This document shows, one piece after another, positions 1 to 8,784 of a stretch of 64,000 nt of DNA. The position numbers were made by a program, and so were the translations under genes. Position 1 is the stretch's first letter, and every line of letters starts with the position of its first letter. Below the pieces are notes generated by a model that saw only the letters and a program-made list of their open reading frames with translations, had not been told where the DNA came from and searched no databases. The stretch is from Chitinophaga solisilvae (lineage in GTDB: Bacteria > Bacteroidota > Bacteroidia > Chitinophagales > Chitinophagaceae), in assembly GCF_009928525.1 (NCBI RefSeq), contig NZ_JAABOK010000022.1, positions 1 through 64,000 of the forward strand. Direction: 5' to 3'.

Positions 1-14
1 CGCTCTTCCGATCT
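1..14 (+). other. Residual Illumina adapter (contig edge)
   Basis: The first 14 bases, CGCTCTTCCGATCT, are identical to the last 14 bases of the standard TruSeq read-1/P5 adapter. They sit directly against a palindromic repeat. I read this as untrimmed adapter at a contig end, not genomic DNA. A 14-base exact match by chance is unlikely but not impossible. Confidence 0.85.
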
Positions 15-115
15 GCTAAACGTAGATTAAAGGTGATATACAATAGTTATCTCTTTTAATCTACGTTTAGCTCTTCGCTTCTACATTCGTAATTCGCAAT
101 TCGTAATTCGTAATT
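15..115. repeat. Palindromic intergenic repeat R1 (left arm truncated)
   Basis: This is a copy of the AATTACGAATT-armed palindrome family. Only the inner part of the left arm remains; the left edge is cut by the adapter. The loop GGTGATATACAATAGTTATC is the exact reverse complement of the loop in the copy at 60149-60293, and the inner stems are identical. It ends 5 bp from the stop codon of the adjacent minus-strand gene. Confidence 0.9.
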
Positions 116-120
116 TAATT

Positions 121-726
121 TTATAATTTCCTCTTAATGTTGCATCCCAGGCTATTCGAACTCACCACTCCCACCTGTTTTCCTGCCAGCAGTTCATTCA
201 TGGCATTTTGCAGCCAGCGTACTTTGGCGGCTTCGGGGTTGCCCGGGCTGTCGTCTATAGCGCCTTTGTAGGCTAGGAGGCTTTTTTTATCAAAGAGGTA
301 GCATTCCGGTGTGTGGTTGGCATCGAAGGCAATTGCCATTTCCGCATTTTTATCGAGTACGTAATAGCAGTTGAAGGATTGCGCGCCGGCATACGCTTTC
401 ATGGCACTGTAGGAGTCTTCTTCGCTGCGGTTGGCTTCATTGGAGTTGATCATGATGACGCCAATGCTGTTGCTGCGTGCGAAGGAACATATGGAACGCA
501 GCCTGTCCTGGTTGCGGAGCATATAAGGACATTTGTTGCCGGCAAATATTACCAGCAGGCCATTTGCACCTTTGGCCATGTTCAGGGATATTTCCTTTCC
601 GGAGATATCCAGCATTTTCACTTCAGGTTTAGGAACAGGTGCGCCAGGTTCCAGCGGTTGCTCGCTTCCGGGATGGAAAGAGCTGAACAGCAGTGCACAG
701 GTAAGGTAGAGAGCGGACTTCATCAT
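121..726 (-). CDS. Exported thioredoxin-like (redoxin) protein
   Basis: The start at 726 is preferred because it gives a signal peptide (MMKSALYLTCALLFSSF) directly; the longer frame adds 12 residues that do not look like a leader. The mature part reads as a redoxin/AhpC-TSA fold: VPKPEVKMLDISGKEISL, then LLVIFAGNKCPYMLRNQDR, then a long alpha/beta region with TPECYLF, where thioredoxin-like proteins carry the cis-Pro segment. The usual CxxC is reduced to one cysteine (KCPY), as in many peroxiredoxin-like periplasmic proteins, so disulfide exchange would need another cysteine or a partner. It is about 200 aa, normal for the family, and probably periplasmic. The substrate is unknown. It stands alone, with its stop next to repeat R1. 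Confidence 0.75.
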   Translation of the reverse strand: MMKSALYLTCALLFSSFHPGSEQPLEPGAPVPKPEVKMLDISGKEISLNMAKGANGLLVIFAGNKCPYMLRNQDRLRSICSFARSNSIGVIMINSNEANRSEEDSYSAMKAYAGAQSFNCYYVLDKNAEMAIAFDANHTPECYLFDKKSLLAYKGAIDDSPGNPEAAKVRWLQNAMNELLAGKQVGVVSSNSLGCNIKRKL

Positions 727-843
727 AGTTGGTGGATTTCTTGTCCAATATAAATATAACAAATGCGACAGTATTCTGCCTACAGGCAGTCATTAAAAGA
801 AAGATATGATAAAAAATGATAAAATAAAAATATTTAAAACCTG

Positions 844-1815
844 TCAGATCTGTTGAGGCTGCGGTCTGGCAGCAGGAAGAGGGCTGATACGGGCATCGCT
901 GAGGGCGCGGATGCTGGCATTAAGTTCAAAACCTACCAGCAGGATAAAGGAATTGAAGAATATCCACAGCATCAGGATGAGGATAGTACCGATAGAGCCG
1001 TAGATTTTATTGTAGTTACCGAAATTATTGACAAACCAGGAGAAGCCGATAGTAACTAGAATCATGCAGGTAGTAGCTACTGCTGCACCGGCAGTAATGA
1101 ATTTCCATTTTTTGGTGGTAGCAGCGCCGATGCGGTATAATACCGCGTTGATGGAATAGAACAGCATAACAATCAGCGCCCATCGTGCAATATCGATGAC
1201 ATTACGCAACCATTCGCTTTTGATACCGGTGACATTGAACAGCCAGCGCAGCGTGGCGCCCTGGGCTATAATCAGCGCAACCGTGATAAGCAGTAACAAT
1301 ACCAGGATAGCAGTGAGTTGCAGCGCTATCAATCTGTTCTGCCACCACTTCCTTTTGCGGAAGCCCGCATTTTCAATTTTGCTGAACGAACGCAGAATAC
1401 CCATCACCCCGTTGGAGGAATAGAAAAAACCCATGAGGAAAGCGACGGACAGCAATCCGTTCCGGTGTGTGTACAGGAAGTCATGAATCATTTCCCGCAC
1501 AATCATATAGGTGTTATAGTTAGGTGTAAGATCCTGCGCCAGGTCATATAAGGTAGGCTCAATATTTTTCACCGGTACATAGGGCACCAATGTAAACAGA
1601 AAGATGAAAAAGGGCGGTATCGCCAGCAGGAAATTGAAAGAAATGGCCCTGGCCCTGTCTCCCAGCCCACGGCTTTTGGTTTCCTGCCCGAAGTATTTCA
1701 TTACATCATACAGCGGCAGCCCTTCGAAGCCGGGTAATATCAGGGTTTTACTCCTGTTAACCAGCCACCGGTAAGGGCGTGAACGAAAGATGATGTTTTC
1801 AGGTTTGAAAGCCAC
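844..1815 (-). CDS. YihY/BrkB family inner-membrane protein
   Basis: A 323-aa polytopic membrane protein. Its segments fit the YihY/virulence factor BrkB family: a hydrophilic N-terminus with GLGDRARAISFNFLLAIPPF (family core R-A-x-A-x-x-F), then about six hydrophobic helices, including LIALQLTAILVLLLLITVAL near the middle and IGTILILMLWIFFNSFILL near the C-terminus. The polar tail is Pro/Arg/Gln-rich. The family lies in the inner membrane; its transport or structural role is not settled, and the old name RNase BN is wrong. The start at 1815 gives MAFKPENIIF with no better upstream ATG. The gene is about 300 bp downstream of mltG on the same strand and may have its own promoter. Confidence 0.88.
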   Translation of the reverse strand: MAFKPENIIFRSRPYRWLVNRSKTLILPGFEGLPLYDVMKYFGQETKSRGLGDRARAISFNFLLAIPPFFIFLFTLVPYVPVKNIEPTLYDLAQDLTPNYNTYMIVREMIHDFLYTHRNGLLSVAFLMGFFYSSNGVMGILRSFSKIENAGFRKRKWWQNRLIALQLTAILVLLLLITVALIIAQGATLRWLFNVTGIKSEWLRNVIDIARWALIVMLFYSINAVLYRIGAATTKKWKFITAGAAVATTCMILVTIGFSWFVNNFGNYNKIYGSIGTILILMLWIFFNSFILLVGFELNASIRALSDARISPLPAARPQPQQI

Positions 1816-2121
1816 AAAAAGAGATTTATTTATTTTATTATTTTTTTATTTTATTATTTAGGTGGATACCTTCGGGTTACATCATGAAAAACTGTTTTGA
1901 AACTTACGTTTTAAAGGAGGCATCATGATTTTTTTCCTTCTCTTAAAATCAGATGATAAATGAAAATGAAAAACATGGATCAAATCTCAACATCAAAAGC
2001 AACAATAAAAAACACCAATCAAATGATGTAAAAAAACACCAATCAATCTTAACTATCAAATGATGCAATGAAAAAACATTGGTCAAATCTCAAATAACCA
2101 AATAATAAAATAACAACATAA
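1816..2121. other. AT-rich intergenic stretch with short direct repeats
   Basis: There is no convincing gene in these 306 bp. The stretch holds two copies of ATCAAATGATG and two of AACACCAATCAA about 35 bp apart, and a block reading TCAAATCTCAAATAACC. Its tail AAATAATAAAATAAC also occurs just before the stop codon at 56338. It looks like decayed material of the second intergenic repeat family (see 8785-8900), plus the leader of the YihY/BrkB gene. Confidence 0.55.
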
Positions 2122-3165
2122 TCAGAAGCCTCTTTTGTTTAGTTCCGCCTGGTATTTTCTGGCGTTTTCCAGGTGTTCTGCATAGGTGGCTGCAAAAGCA
2201 TGATAGCCTGAAAAGTCTGCCCTGGCGCAAAAATACAAATAATCTGTTTCAGGCGTGTTCAGTACGGCTTTCAGTGTTTTTTCAGAGGGTGTGCAGATCG
2301 GACCGGGGGGAAGCCCGGCATAACGGTAAGTGTTATACGGAGAATCGAATTGTGTGTGTCCTTCCCGGATTCTTTTCAGGGCAAAGTCCTGCAGCGCAAA
2401 CTTTACCGTAGGGTCAGCCTGCAGCCGCATGCCTTTACGGAAGCGGTTGAGATATACGCTGGCGATGATGGGTTTCTCATCCAGTTTATTGCTTTCTTCG
2501 TCTACGATAGAGGCCAGGATGGTCACCTGTACAGGGGTAAGTCCCAGTGCTGCTGCTTTTTGTTTACGTTCATCAGTCCAGAATTCTTCCCTTTCCCTGT
2601 TAAGTTTTTTGAAGACATTTTCCGCGCTGGTATTCCAGTAGAATTCGTAGGTGTCGGGCACTACTACGCACATGACGGTGCTGGTATCCAGGCCGAACTG
2701 GCGGAGATAAACCGGGTCGCGCATCATGGCGCGGAGAGTAACGGAATCGGCTTCCAGGTTCAGGCTTATTTTCCGGACAAAGTCCTCTTTGGTGCGTAAC
2801 TTGGTGATAACCAGCTCTACGGGCGACTGTTTACCGGAGCGCAGCAGCTTCACGATATCGAAGTTGCTCATGCCGTGGGTAATCTTATAACGACCGGCCT
2901 TTACACGGGAGGGATAGTCCAGTTCTTTGGCTACCCAGTTGAAGCTGTTACGGTTACGTACGATGCCTTGTTCTTCCAGGCCGTCCAGTACATTGGCATA
3001 GGTGCTGCCGGTGCGGACATAAAAGTACCTGGAATCGCCGAAGGCTTTGGTGTTGGGGCCAAATACCCGGTAGGATATATAGACGAGCGCGCCTGCGGCC
3101 AGGCAGCCGGCAATGACGAGGCTGCGTTTGAGCCAGATAGACGTAGGTTTTCGTTTTTTTGCCAT
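2122..3165 (-). CDS. mltG: Endolytic murein transglycosylase MltG
   Basis: 347 aa, the usual length for MltG (YceG-like). A short basic N-terminus (MAKKRKPTSIWLKR) is followed by one transmembrane helix at about residues 15-33. A LysM-like region contains RAGRYKIT-type residues (VKAGRYKITHGMSNFDIV). The catalytic domain carries ASIVDEESNK, whose glutamate near residue 220 corresponds to the catalytic Glu of the family, followed by IASVYLNRFRKGMRLQADPT and the conserved SPYNTYRYAGLPPGPI. It cleaves nascent peptidoglycan strands at the inner membrane and so sets glycan chain length. It lies after a clear terminator behind secG, so it is probably transcribed separately from that operon. Confidence 0.96.
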   Translation of the reverse strand: MAKKRKPTSIWLKRSLVIAGCLAAGALVYISYRVFGPNTKAFGDSRYFYVRTGSTYANVLDGLEEQGIVRNRNSFNWVAKELDYPSRVKAGRYKITHGMSNFDIVKLLRSGKQSPVELVITKLRTKEDFVRKISLNLEADSVTLRAMMRDPVYLRQFGLDTSTVMCVVVPDTYEFYWNTSAENVFKKLNREREEFWTDERKQKAAALGLTPVQVTILASIVDEESNKLDEKPIIASVYLNRFRKGMRLQADPTVKFALQDFALKRIREGHTQFDSPYNTYRYAGLPPGPICTPSEKTLKAVLNTPETDYLYFCARADFSGYHAFAATYAEHLENARKYQAELNKRGF

Positions 3166-3183
3166 TCGTAACCTGTAGTTATT

Positions 3184-3213
3184 AAAAAAACCTCGCTTTT
3201 AACGGCGAGGTTT
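3184..3213 (-). terminator. Rho-independent terminator after secG
   Basis: On the minus strand an AACCTCGC / GCGAGGTT hairpin with an 8-nt loop is followed by seven Ts. It lies 24 bp downstream of the secG stop and ends the miaB-to-secG operon. Confidence 0.9.
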
Positions 3214-3236
3214 CAGGAAATATTATTCAGGAAAAT

Positions 3237-3596
3237 TTATTTACCAGGAGTTGCCGGAGCCGGAGCTGGCGTAGTGTTTGGCATTTGCTGTGCAGGAGCA
3301 GGAGCAGGGAGTGCTTGTCCGCCGCCGGCTCTTTCAACAGCAGTAGGAGTACCAACGTTGGTTTTGCTGGATTTACCGATGAAGAATGGAGCGGTCAGGC
3401 ATAAAACAGCGATCACTACAGCGAGGATCCAGGTGCCTTTTTCCAAAACGTCAGTAGTCTGACGTACCCCGATCACCTGATTGCCAATACCACCGAAAGA
3501 ACCGGACAGGCCGCCTCCTTTAGGGTTTTGGATCAGCACAAAGAAGCCTAACAACACACAGGCTAATATGATCAGGACACCGAAAATGATTAACAT
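3237..3596 (-). CDS. secG: Preprotein translocase subunit SecG
   Basis: 119 aa with the two-helix SecG topology. Helix 1 is LIIFGVLIILACVLLGFFVLIQ, followed by the hallmark cytoplasmic loop NPKGGGLSGSFGG, then helix 2 ILAVVIAVLCLTAPFFIG. The C-terminus is a poorly conserved Ala/Pro/Gln tail of about 40 residues, common in Bacteroidota SecG. It is the small accessory subunit of SecYEG in the inner membrane. It starts 5 bp after the preceding TPR gene, so the two are co-transcribed, and it is the last gene before the terminator. Confidence 0.95.
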   Translation of the reverse strand: MLIIFGVLIILACVLLGFFVLIQNPKGGGLSGSFGGIGNQVIGVRQTTDVLEKGTWILAVVIAVLCLTAPFFIGKSSKTNVGTPTAVERAGGGQALPAPAPAQQMPNTTPAPAPATPGK

Positions 3597-3601
3597 AAAT
3601 A

Positions 3602-4726
3602 TTATTGTTTGTTTTTATCTATTAAAGATTTTAGTTCTTGTATCTTCTGCGCAAAATAAGCGTTTTTGTCGGGATTAAGCAAACTTAATTTTTGATATAT
3701 CCTGATCGCATGCTGATATTGATGCTGCTTTACCCAGATTTCTGCCAATGTTTCAGAAACAATGTCATTATTGAAGGTAATGGAGTTCATCGCCATCTTT
3801 TCTACCGTAGCGGAGATTTCCGGTTCTTCGTCTTCTTCATAGATGCGGTGCAGCTGCTGGTGGTACCAGTCTTTGCTGGTGCGTCCGGCAAAGTTATCCT
3901 TGATTTGCCGCAGCCACGAAGTAAAGCTTTTCATTTCTGCCATACCCTGTTCATTTAATTCATCCGCTTCGCCGGGCTCTTTGAGTCTTTTGTAGGCGAA
4001 GTAGTCGTCGGTGTATAAAGGTTGAAAGGTAAGGGTCGTTTCTGTTTCTTCCAGCTCTTCCAGTTTCAGCGGGAATATCTTAATCGGAGCGGAGGTTTCG
4101 TTTTCCGGTGGCGGTATAACGGCATTCACCTCTTTATCTGCCGCTTCCGGGGCGATAGTTTCCTGTCCGTTGAAGGCGCTGGTATTATGGCGGGCCAGCA
4201 TTTCCAGGTCTTCCGCGGACAGCGCTTCCGTGTCAGCCGGCTGAGGAATGTCAGCGGGAGCAATGGCAGGTGTGGCTACCGTTGTTATAGCTTCCGGGGT
4301 GATTTCCCGTGTGGCCTCTTCCGTTGCTGTAGCTGTCATTACTATTTCATCTGCAACTGCTGTTTCGTCTTTACTCACTGTCTCTGCTGTTATATCTTCT
4401 TGTAAGGCTTCTTCATTAATGATGGCATCGTGTACGGCGATGGTTTCTTCCGGAATAACGGGAGCCATGCGGTTTGCTGCTTCCTGGAGTACCGGTTCGT
4501 GTGTAACAAACTGGTAGAAATGGTGCTGATGGCTGGTATACAACATGGCTTTTTTGATCAGCGGATGATGCAGATCGGGCGTATGTTCATACACTTTTTT
4601 TGCCAGCAGTAAATGCGCAGCAGGAAAATAGGGATGCTCCGTTGCCAGCCGTTCCATAGTGGCCATATCCACCTGTTGCAGGCTGGATTGAAGAAACACA
4701 TGTGCAATTATCCTGTTTGCGATCAT
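3602..4726 (-). CDS. Conserved TPR-like protein between lptE and secG
   Basis: 374 aa with no signal peptide or membrane helix. The N-terminal part (about 1-110) has a helical repeat flavour, e.g. MERLATEHPYFPAAHLLLAKK. The middle (about 110-230) is low-complexity, rich in Ala, Glu, Thr and Ile. The C-terminus returns to a TPR-like helix pair, IWVKQHQYQHAIRIYQKLSLL followed by NPDKNAYFAQKIQEL. The fixed position between lptE and secG suggests a cytoplasmic scaffold linked to envelope biogenesis, but that is inference from context. I do not recognise a named family beyond the TPR-like tail. Confidence 0.8.
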   Translation of the reverse strand: MIANRIIAHVFLQSSLQQVDMATMERLATEHPYFPAAHLLLAKKVYEHTPDLHHPLIKKAMLYTSHQHHFYQFVTHEPVLQEAANRMAPVIPEETIAVHDAIINEEALQEDITAETVSKDETAVADEIVMTATATEEATREITPEAITTVATPAIAPADIPQPADTEALSAEDLEMLARHNTSAFNGQETIAPEAADKEVNAVIPPPENETSAPIKIFPLKLEELEETETTLTFQPLYTDDYFAYKRLKEPGEADELNEQGMAEMKSFTSWLRQIKDNFAGRTSKDWYHQQLHRIYEEDEEPEISATVEKMAMNSITFNNDIVSETLAEIWVKQHQYQHAIRIYQKLSLLNPDKNAYFAQKIQELKSLIDKNKQ

Positions 4727-4785
4727 AGTCCGCTAATGTAAATGGAATTTACGGATTTTGAAATCAAAAATCTCCGGCAGCCGTT

Positions 4786-5307
4786 TTACCAGTTGGCAAA
4801 GGCCCTGTTGAAAATATCGTCTGTAATACCCGGAATAATCTGCTCTTCCAGCAATTTGTTGTCTACAGAGCTGGGAAGCTGAGTGGCAGGGAAATCCGCG
4901 GAACGGGTAAAGCTCTGCGTAAAGCCTTTTTTATCGCCGATACGTTTGATAAAGATGATATTGATGGTCACATTCAAACGGGAGGTGGCTGCTTTATCCA
5001 CATCTGTTACAGCGGCGTTGGAAAATGAATAGCCGGTGATGGCGCCTTTGATTTCGTAATCAGCCCTGGTTTCGTTTTCGTTCACCTGGGTGAGGCGGGT
5101 CTGTGATGTGATTTTATCGCGCAGCTTCTGCGTGATCCGCTGACTTAAAGTAGGGTTGTTGATGGGCGCCCTGTTTTCAATGAAACGAACATTCACGGTT
5201 TCTGCTCCCTGGTCAATACTGGCGCCTGTAGTAGAGTAATGCACGCTGCATCCTGCTGTCAGGGCAATAAAAGCCATAGCGATAAATATTCTGATAGTAG
5301 TGGTCAT
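4786..5307 (-). CDS. lptE: LptE-like LPS-assembly lipoprotein
   Basis: 173 aa. It begins with a lipoprotein signal peptide whose lipobox LTAG|C puts the acylated cysteine at about residue 20. The mature protein follows the LptE pattern: an N-terminal strand VNVRFIENRAPINNPTLSQ, a helix with RITQKLRDKI, then ADYEIKGAITGYSF. LptE plugs the LptD barrel and delivers lipopolysaccharide to the outer leaflet of the outer membrane. It follows the sigma54-type regulator by 24 bp and is probably co-transcribed with it. The assignment rests on motif pattern, lipobox and the typical Bacteroidota neighbourhood. Confidence 0.88.
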   Translation of the reverse strand: MTTTIRIFIAMAFIALTAGCSVHYSTTGASIDQGAETVNVRFIENRAPINNPTLSQRITQKLRDKITSQTRLTQVNENETRADYEIKGAITGYSFSNAAVTDVDKAATSRLNVTINIIFIKRIGDKKGFTQSFTRSADFPATQLPSSVDNKLLEEQIIPGITDDIFNRAFANW

Positions 5308-5331
5308 TGTGGTGAAGATATTAAAATTCGT

Positions 5332-6573
5332 TTATTCGGCGATGTTATACTCCTTCAGTTTGCGATAAAGGGTTCTTTCAGAGATGCCCAGATCGAGCGC
5401 GGCATCTTTGCGTTTGCCTTTATGTTTTTTGAGTGCCTTTACAATCAGTTCTTTTTCCTTGTCGGCGATAGAGAGTGTTTCCTCTACTTCTTCATGGTGA
5501 TCTATTTTGTTGTCCGCCAGGATGATAGGCTGTGCATTGCTGACAGCAGGGGCGGGCACGGTCATTTCGTTGCCGGAAGGGTAGCTGTGAATCACATGGT
5601 TATCAGGATGATAATCGTGTGCTGCATGCGCCATATTGGGATTCTGCAGGATATCGAAAAACATTTTTTTCACTTCTGTCACATCTTTTTTCATGTCGAA
5701 GAAAAGCTTGTACAGGATATCCCTTTCGCTGGCAAAGTCGCCGCCTGACTGCTGCTGAGGCGCCGCCAGCATCGGCAGGCGGTTTACTTCCGGTACTTCG
5801 GGCAGGAAACGTTTCAGGTCATTGGCAGTCACCAGTTTATCGGTAGATAATACAGAAATCTGCTCTGCAATGTTTTTCAGCTCACGTACGTTACCGCGCC
5901 AGGTGTAGTTCACCAGCATATTGCGGGCTTCTTCATCCAGCTGTATAGACGGTGTTTTATATTTTTCGGAGAAGTCTACCGAGAATTTGCGGAACAGCAG
6001 CGGAATATCTTCTTTCCTGTCACGCAGGGCCGGTACGCGGATAGGTACGGTATTAAGACGGTAATAGAGATCTTCCCGGAATTTGCCCTGTTGGGTGCGT
6101 TCCAGCAGATCGCGGTTGGTAGCGGCTATTACGCGTACATCTGTTTTCTGTACTTTGGAAGAACCTACGCGGATATATTCACCGGTTTCAAGTACGCGCA
6201 GCAGGCGGGCCTGTGTGCCGAGCGGCATTTCACCGATTTCGTCCAGGAAAATGGTGCCGCCGTTTACCGTTTCAAAATAGCCTTTACGGCTGTCTACCGC
6301 ACCGGTGAAGGAGCCTTTTTCATGGCCGAAGAGTTCAGAGTCGATGGTACCTTCCGGAATAGCTCCGCAGTTCACCGCAATGAAAGGATTATGTTTCCGG
6401 GCGCTGAGCGCGTGGATGATCTGTGAAAATACTTCTTTACCAACGCCACTTTCCCCGTTAATCAGTACTGTCAGATCCGTATTGGCCACCTGTGCGGCCA
6501 CCTGCAGTGCGTAATTCAGCGCGGGGCTGTTTCCGATAATGCCAAATCTGTTTTTAATAGCCTGTATGTCCAT
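5332..6573 (-). CDS. Sigma-54 interacting AAA+ regulator (no receiver domain)
   Basis: 413 aa. The protein starts directly in the AAA+ domain, with only about 15 residues before it, so there is no receiver, PAS or GAF sensory domain. Visible motifs are Walker A GESGVGKE (about 40-47), the sigma54-contact loop as GSFTGA instead of GAFTGA, Walker B GGTIFLDEIGE, and an arginine-finger region RLLRVLETGEYIRVGS. A variable linker (about 265-360) is rich in His, Pro and Asn. The C-terminus is a Fis-type helix-turn-helix, RKDAALDLGISERTLYRKL. It would activate RpoN-dependent promoters. Co-transcription with lptE and secG suggests an envelope regulon. How it is controlled without a sensor domain is not visible. 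Confidence 0.93.
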   Translation of the reverse strand: MDIQAIKNRFGIIGNSPALNYALQVAAQVANTDLTVLINGESGVGKEVFSQIIHALSARKHNPFIAVNCGAIPEGTIDSELFGHEKGSFTGAVDSRKGYFETVNGGTIFLDEIGEMPLGTQARLLRVLETGEYIRVGSSKVQKTDVRVIAATNRDLLERTQQGKFREDLYYRLNTVPIRVPALRDRKEDIPLLFRKFSVDFSEKYKTPSIQLDEEARNMLVNYTWRGNVRELKNIAEQISVLSTDKLVTANDLKRFLPEVPEVNRLPMLAAPQQQSGGDFASERDILYKLFFDMKKDVTEVKKMFFDILQNPNMAHAAHDYHPDNHVIHSYPSGNEMTVPAPAVSNAQPIILADNKIDHHEEVEETLSIADKEKELIVKALKKHKGKRKDAALDLGISERTLYRKLKEYNIAE

Positions 6574-6621
6574 AAGCGGTAACCCGTTTATTAAATAGTT
6601 TACAATTGGGTATAGCAGCTG

Positions 6622-8031
6622 CTATACCACTTTTCCGATAAGCGTTCCGGCGGTACAGCTTTCTACTTTAACCATAACATATTCTCCCTTGCTGTAGTTT
6701 TCACGGGGGAATACAATGACTTTATTCTGATCGTTACGACCGAAGAGCTGTTCCTGGGAGCGTTTGGAGGTGCCTTCTATCAATACCCGGAAGGTTTTGC
6801 CCACCTCTTTTTTCATGCCTGCTTCTGAGTGCCTGCGATGCAGGGCTACGATTTCCGCCAGCCTTTTTTTCTTTATCTCTTCCGGAATATCGTCCTGGTA
6901 GCGGCGTTCCGCAAGGGTGCCGGGACGTTCGGAGTAGAAATACATATAGGCCAGTTCGTATTGTACATACCGCATGATGTCCATCGTTTCCTGATGGTCT
7001 TCCTCTGTTTCCGTACAGAAGCCCGCGATAATGTCGGTAGACAGGCCACAGTCGGGCAGTATCTCCCGGATGCGGTCTACCTTTTTCATATACCATTCGC
7101 GGGTATAAGTACGGTTCATCAGCTGAAGAATGCGGTTGCTGCCGCTTTGTACGGGCAGGTGTATATAATTGCAGATGTTATCATATTTCGCCATGACGAA
7201 CAATACATCATCTGTAATATCTTTCGGGTGAGAGGTGCTGAAGCGCACGCGCAGCAGTGGATGAACGAGTGCTACCTTTTCCAGTAGCTGAGCAAAGGTG
7301 ACGGTTTCTTCGCCGTTGCTGCTGGTCCAGTAGTAGGAGTCTACGTTCTGGCCCAGGAGGGTCACTTCGCGGTAGCCGTTGTCAAACAGCTCGGCGGCTT
7401 CACGTACCACAGAGTAGGCGTCCCGGCTGCGTTCACGGCCGCGCGTAAAGGGCACCACGCAGAAGGTACACATATTGTTGCAGCCTCTCATGATAGATAC
7501 GAAAGAGGTAACCCCGTTGTTGTCCAGTCGTACCGGACTGATATCTCCGTAAGTTTCCTCCCTGCTGAGCAGCACATTCACGGACTTCATCCCGGTACCG
7601 GCTTCGGCGATCAGGGCAGGCAGACTGCGATAGGCATCAGGTCCTACTACGAGATCCACCAGCTTCTCTTCTTCCAGCAGCTTTCCTTTGATACGTTCCG
7701 CCATACAGCCCAATATGCCCACCAGGAGGCCGGGTGTACTTCTCTTTATCTGCCGGAACTCCGTCAGCCGCTTACGCACGGTCTGCTCCGCCTTCTCCCT
7801 GATAGAGCAGGTATTGAGCAGAATCAGGCTGGCTTCTTCCACATTACGTGTTGCGCCATACCCCTCCTTATTGAGGATAGACGCAACAATTTCGCTATCG
7901 TTGAAATTCATCGCACAACCATAGCTTTCTATATAAAATTTTTTACTATATGTCTGAGCATCAGCCATCTGCGGAGCAAATGCTTCTCCCTGGCGGCTTT
8001 CATCATGCACTTTGGTAACCTGATCCAGCAT
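6622..8031 (-). CDS. miaB: tRNA-2-methylthio-N6-dimethylallyladenosine synthase MiaB
   Basis: The radical SAM methylthiotransferase that converts i6A37 to ms2i6A37 in tRNAs. The N-terminal UPF0004 domain holds the three cysteines of the auxiliary cluster ([34 protein letters not shown]). The radical SAM motif is [20 protein letters not shown], and a TRAM domain closes the protein ([18 protein letters not shown] onward). The open frame extends to a TTG at 8058, but that codon overlaps a TAttTTTG box at 8056-8063 that should be promoter. I therefore place the start at the ATG at 8031 (469 aa); the ATG at 7968 is also possible. It is first in the operon that runs to secG. Confidence 0.96.
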   Translation of the reverse strand: MLDQVTKVHDESRQGEAFAPQMADAQTYSKKFYIESYGCAMNFNDSEIVASILNKEGYGATRNVEEASLILLNTCSIREKAEQTVRKRLTEFRQIKRSTPGLLVGILGCMAERIKGKLLEEEKLVDLVVGPDAYRSLPALIAEAGTGMKSVNVLLSREETYGDISPVRLDNNGVTSFVSIMRGCNNMCTFCVVPFTRGRERSRDAYSVVREAAELFDNGYREVTLLGQNVDSYYWTSSNGEETVTFAQLLEKVALVHPLLRVRFSTSHPKDITDDVLFVMAKYDNICNYIHLPVQSGSNRILQLMNRTYTREWYMKKVDRIREILPDCGLSTDIIAGFCTETEEDHQETMDIMRYVQYELAYMYFYSERPGTLAERRYQDDIPEEIKKKRLAEIVALHRRHSEAGMKKEVGKTFRVLIEGTSKRSQEQLFGRNDQNKVIVFPRENYSKGEYVMVKVESCTAGTLIGKVV

Positions 8032-8055
8032 TTCCTTATCTAAAATTTTGGATGG

Positions 8056-8063
8056 CAAAAATA
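8056..8063 (-). promoter_or_regulatory. Bacteroidota -7 box for the miaB operon
   Basis: The minus-strand sequence TATTTTTG fits TAnnTTTG exactly. It lies 24 bp upstream of the ATG at 8031. I see no good -33 TTG at the right spacing, so this is a moderate call. Confidence 0.5.
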
Positions 8064-8131
8064 AGCAAATAAAACTAAAAAAATGACAGAATGACAGGGG
8101 GGATGGAGTTAAGTAGGGCCACTTCTCAAAT

Positions 8132-8252
8132 AATTACGAATTACAAATTGCGAATTACGAATGAAGAGCGAAGATCTAAGCGGATAAAGAATTTACTTTT
8201 TCGCTTAGATCTTCGCTCTTCATTCGTAATTCGCAATTCGTAATTCGCAATT
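8132..8252. repeat. Palindromic intergenic repeat R2
   Basis: Two 51-bp arms differ at only 2 positions. The outer part is AATTACGAATTAC-type tandem units and the inner part is GAATGAAGAGCGAAGATCTAAGCG. The loop, GATAAAGAATTTACTTTTT, is class B. The right arm overlaps the first two bases of the stop codon of the 8251-8760 gene. Confidence 0.9.
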
Positions 8253-8760
8253 ATTGAGCTGGTGTTTTCACCAGCTTAGCCGCCAACCAGCTGTCTTTCA
8301 GCGGAATCAGCCATTGGCTGTCCAGTTCCGCTCTGGTGAGGACGGTATTGTTGAGATAAAGGGTGTTTTCGTCGATAAAGCCTTTTTCCAGGGCATAAGG
8401 CAGCTGGGCCATAGGGAGGAGCTGTACTTTATCTTTCACGATAAAGCCTAGCAGCAGGCGGTCGAACATATTCACATTGTATTGTCTTTCAATACTTTTG
8501 ATCACTCTCACGGAGCTGTCGGTGCTGCAGCCGCTTACAGTGGTCTGGGTTTCATCGGCGATCAGCACGATGACCTGGTTCAGTACCAGTGCGCCCCAGC
8601 CTTTTACGGGATCGCCATGGGCGTTCCACTGGGCTGTAAACTGGTGCAGCTGTTCATTGATTTCTATTGTCTCCTGGTCATTGAATGGCCTGTTGCTCTG
8701 ATATATCCAAACCCTGGAGGCCGGAGAAAAGCCGGAAGGGAGATTTATATTGTTCATCAT
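8251..8760 (-). CDS. Conserved Bacteroidota protein of unknown function
   Basis: 169 aa, soluble, with no signal peptide. It contains VWIYQSNRPFNDQETIEINE, ALVLNQVIVLIADETQTTVSGCSTDSS-type text and FDRLLLGFIVKDKVQLL. As I recall, relatives are often labelled ABC transporter ATPase in databases, but there is no Walker A or signature motif here and I do not support that name. The residues SGCSTDSS might form a metal or catalytic site; this is speculative. The stop codon lies in palindromic repeat R2. It stands alone between two intergenic repeats. Confidence 0.75.
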   Translation of the reverse strand: MMNNINLPSGFSPASRVWIYQSNRPFNDQETIEINEQLHQFTAQWNAHGDPVKGWGALVLNQVIVLIADETQTTVSGCSTDSSVRVIKSIERQYNVNMFDRLLLGFIVKDKVQLLPMAQLPYALEKGFIDENTLYLNNTVLTRAELDSQWLIPLKDSWLAAKLVKTPAQ

Positions 8761-8784
8761 GGTACAAAATTACGGGTTATTTGA

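Noticed and set aside
8251-8760. ABC transporter ATPase label for the 169-aa protein.
   Set aside because: No Walker A, Walker B or ABC signature is present; the protein is also too short.
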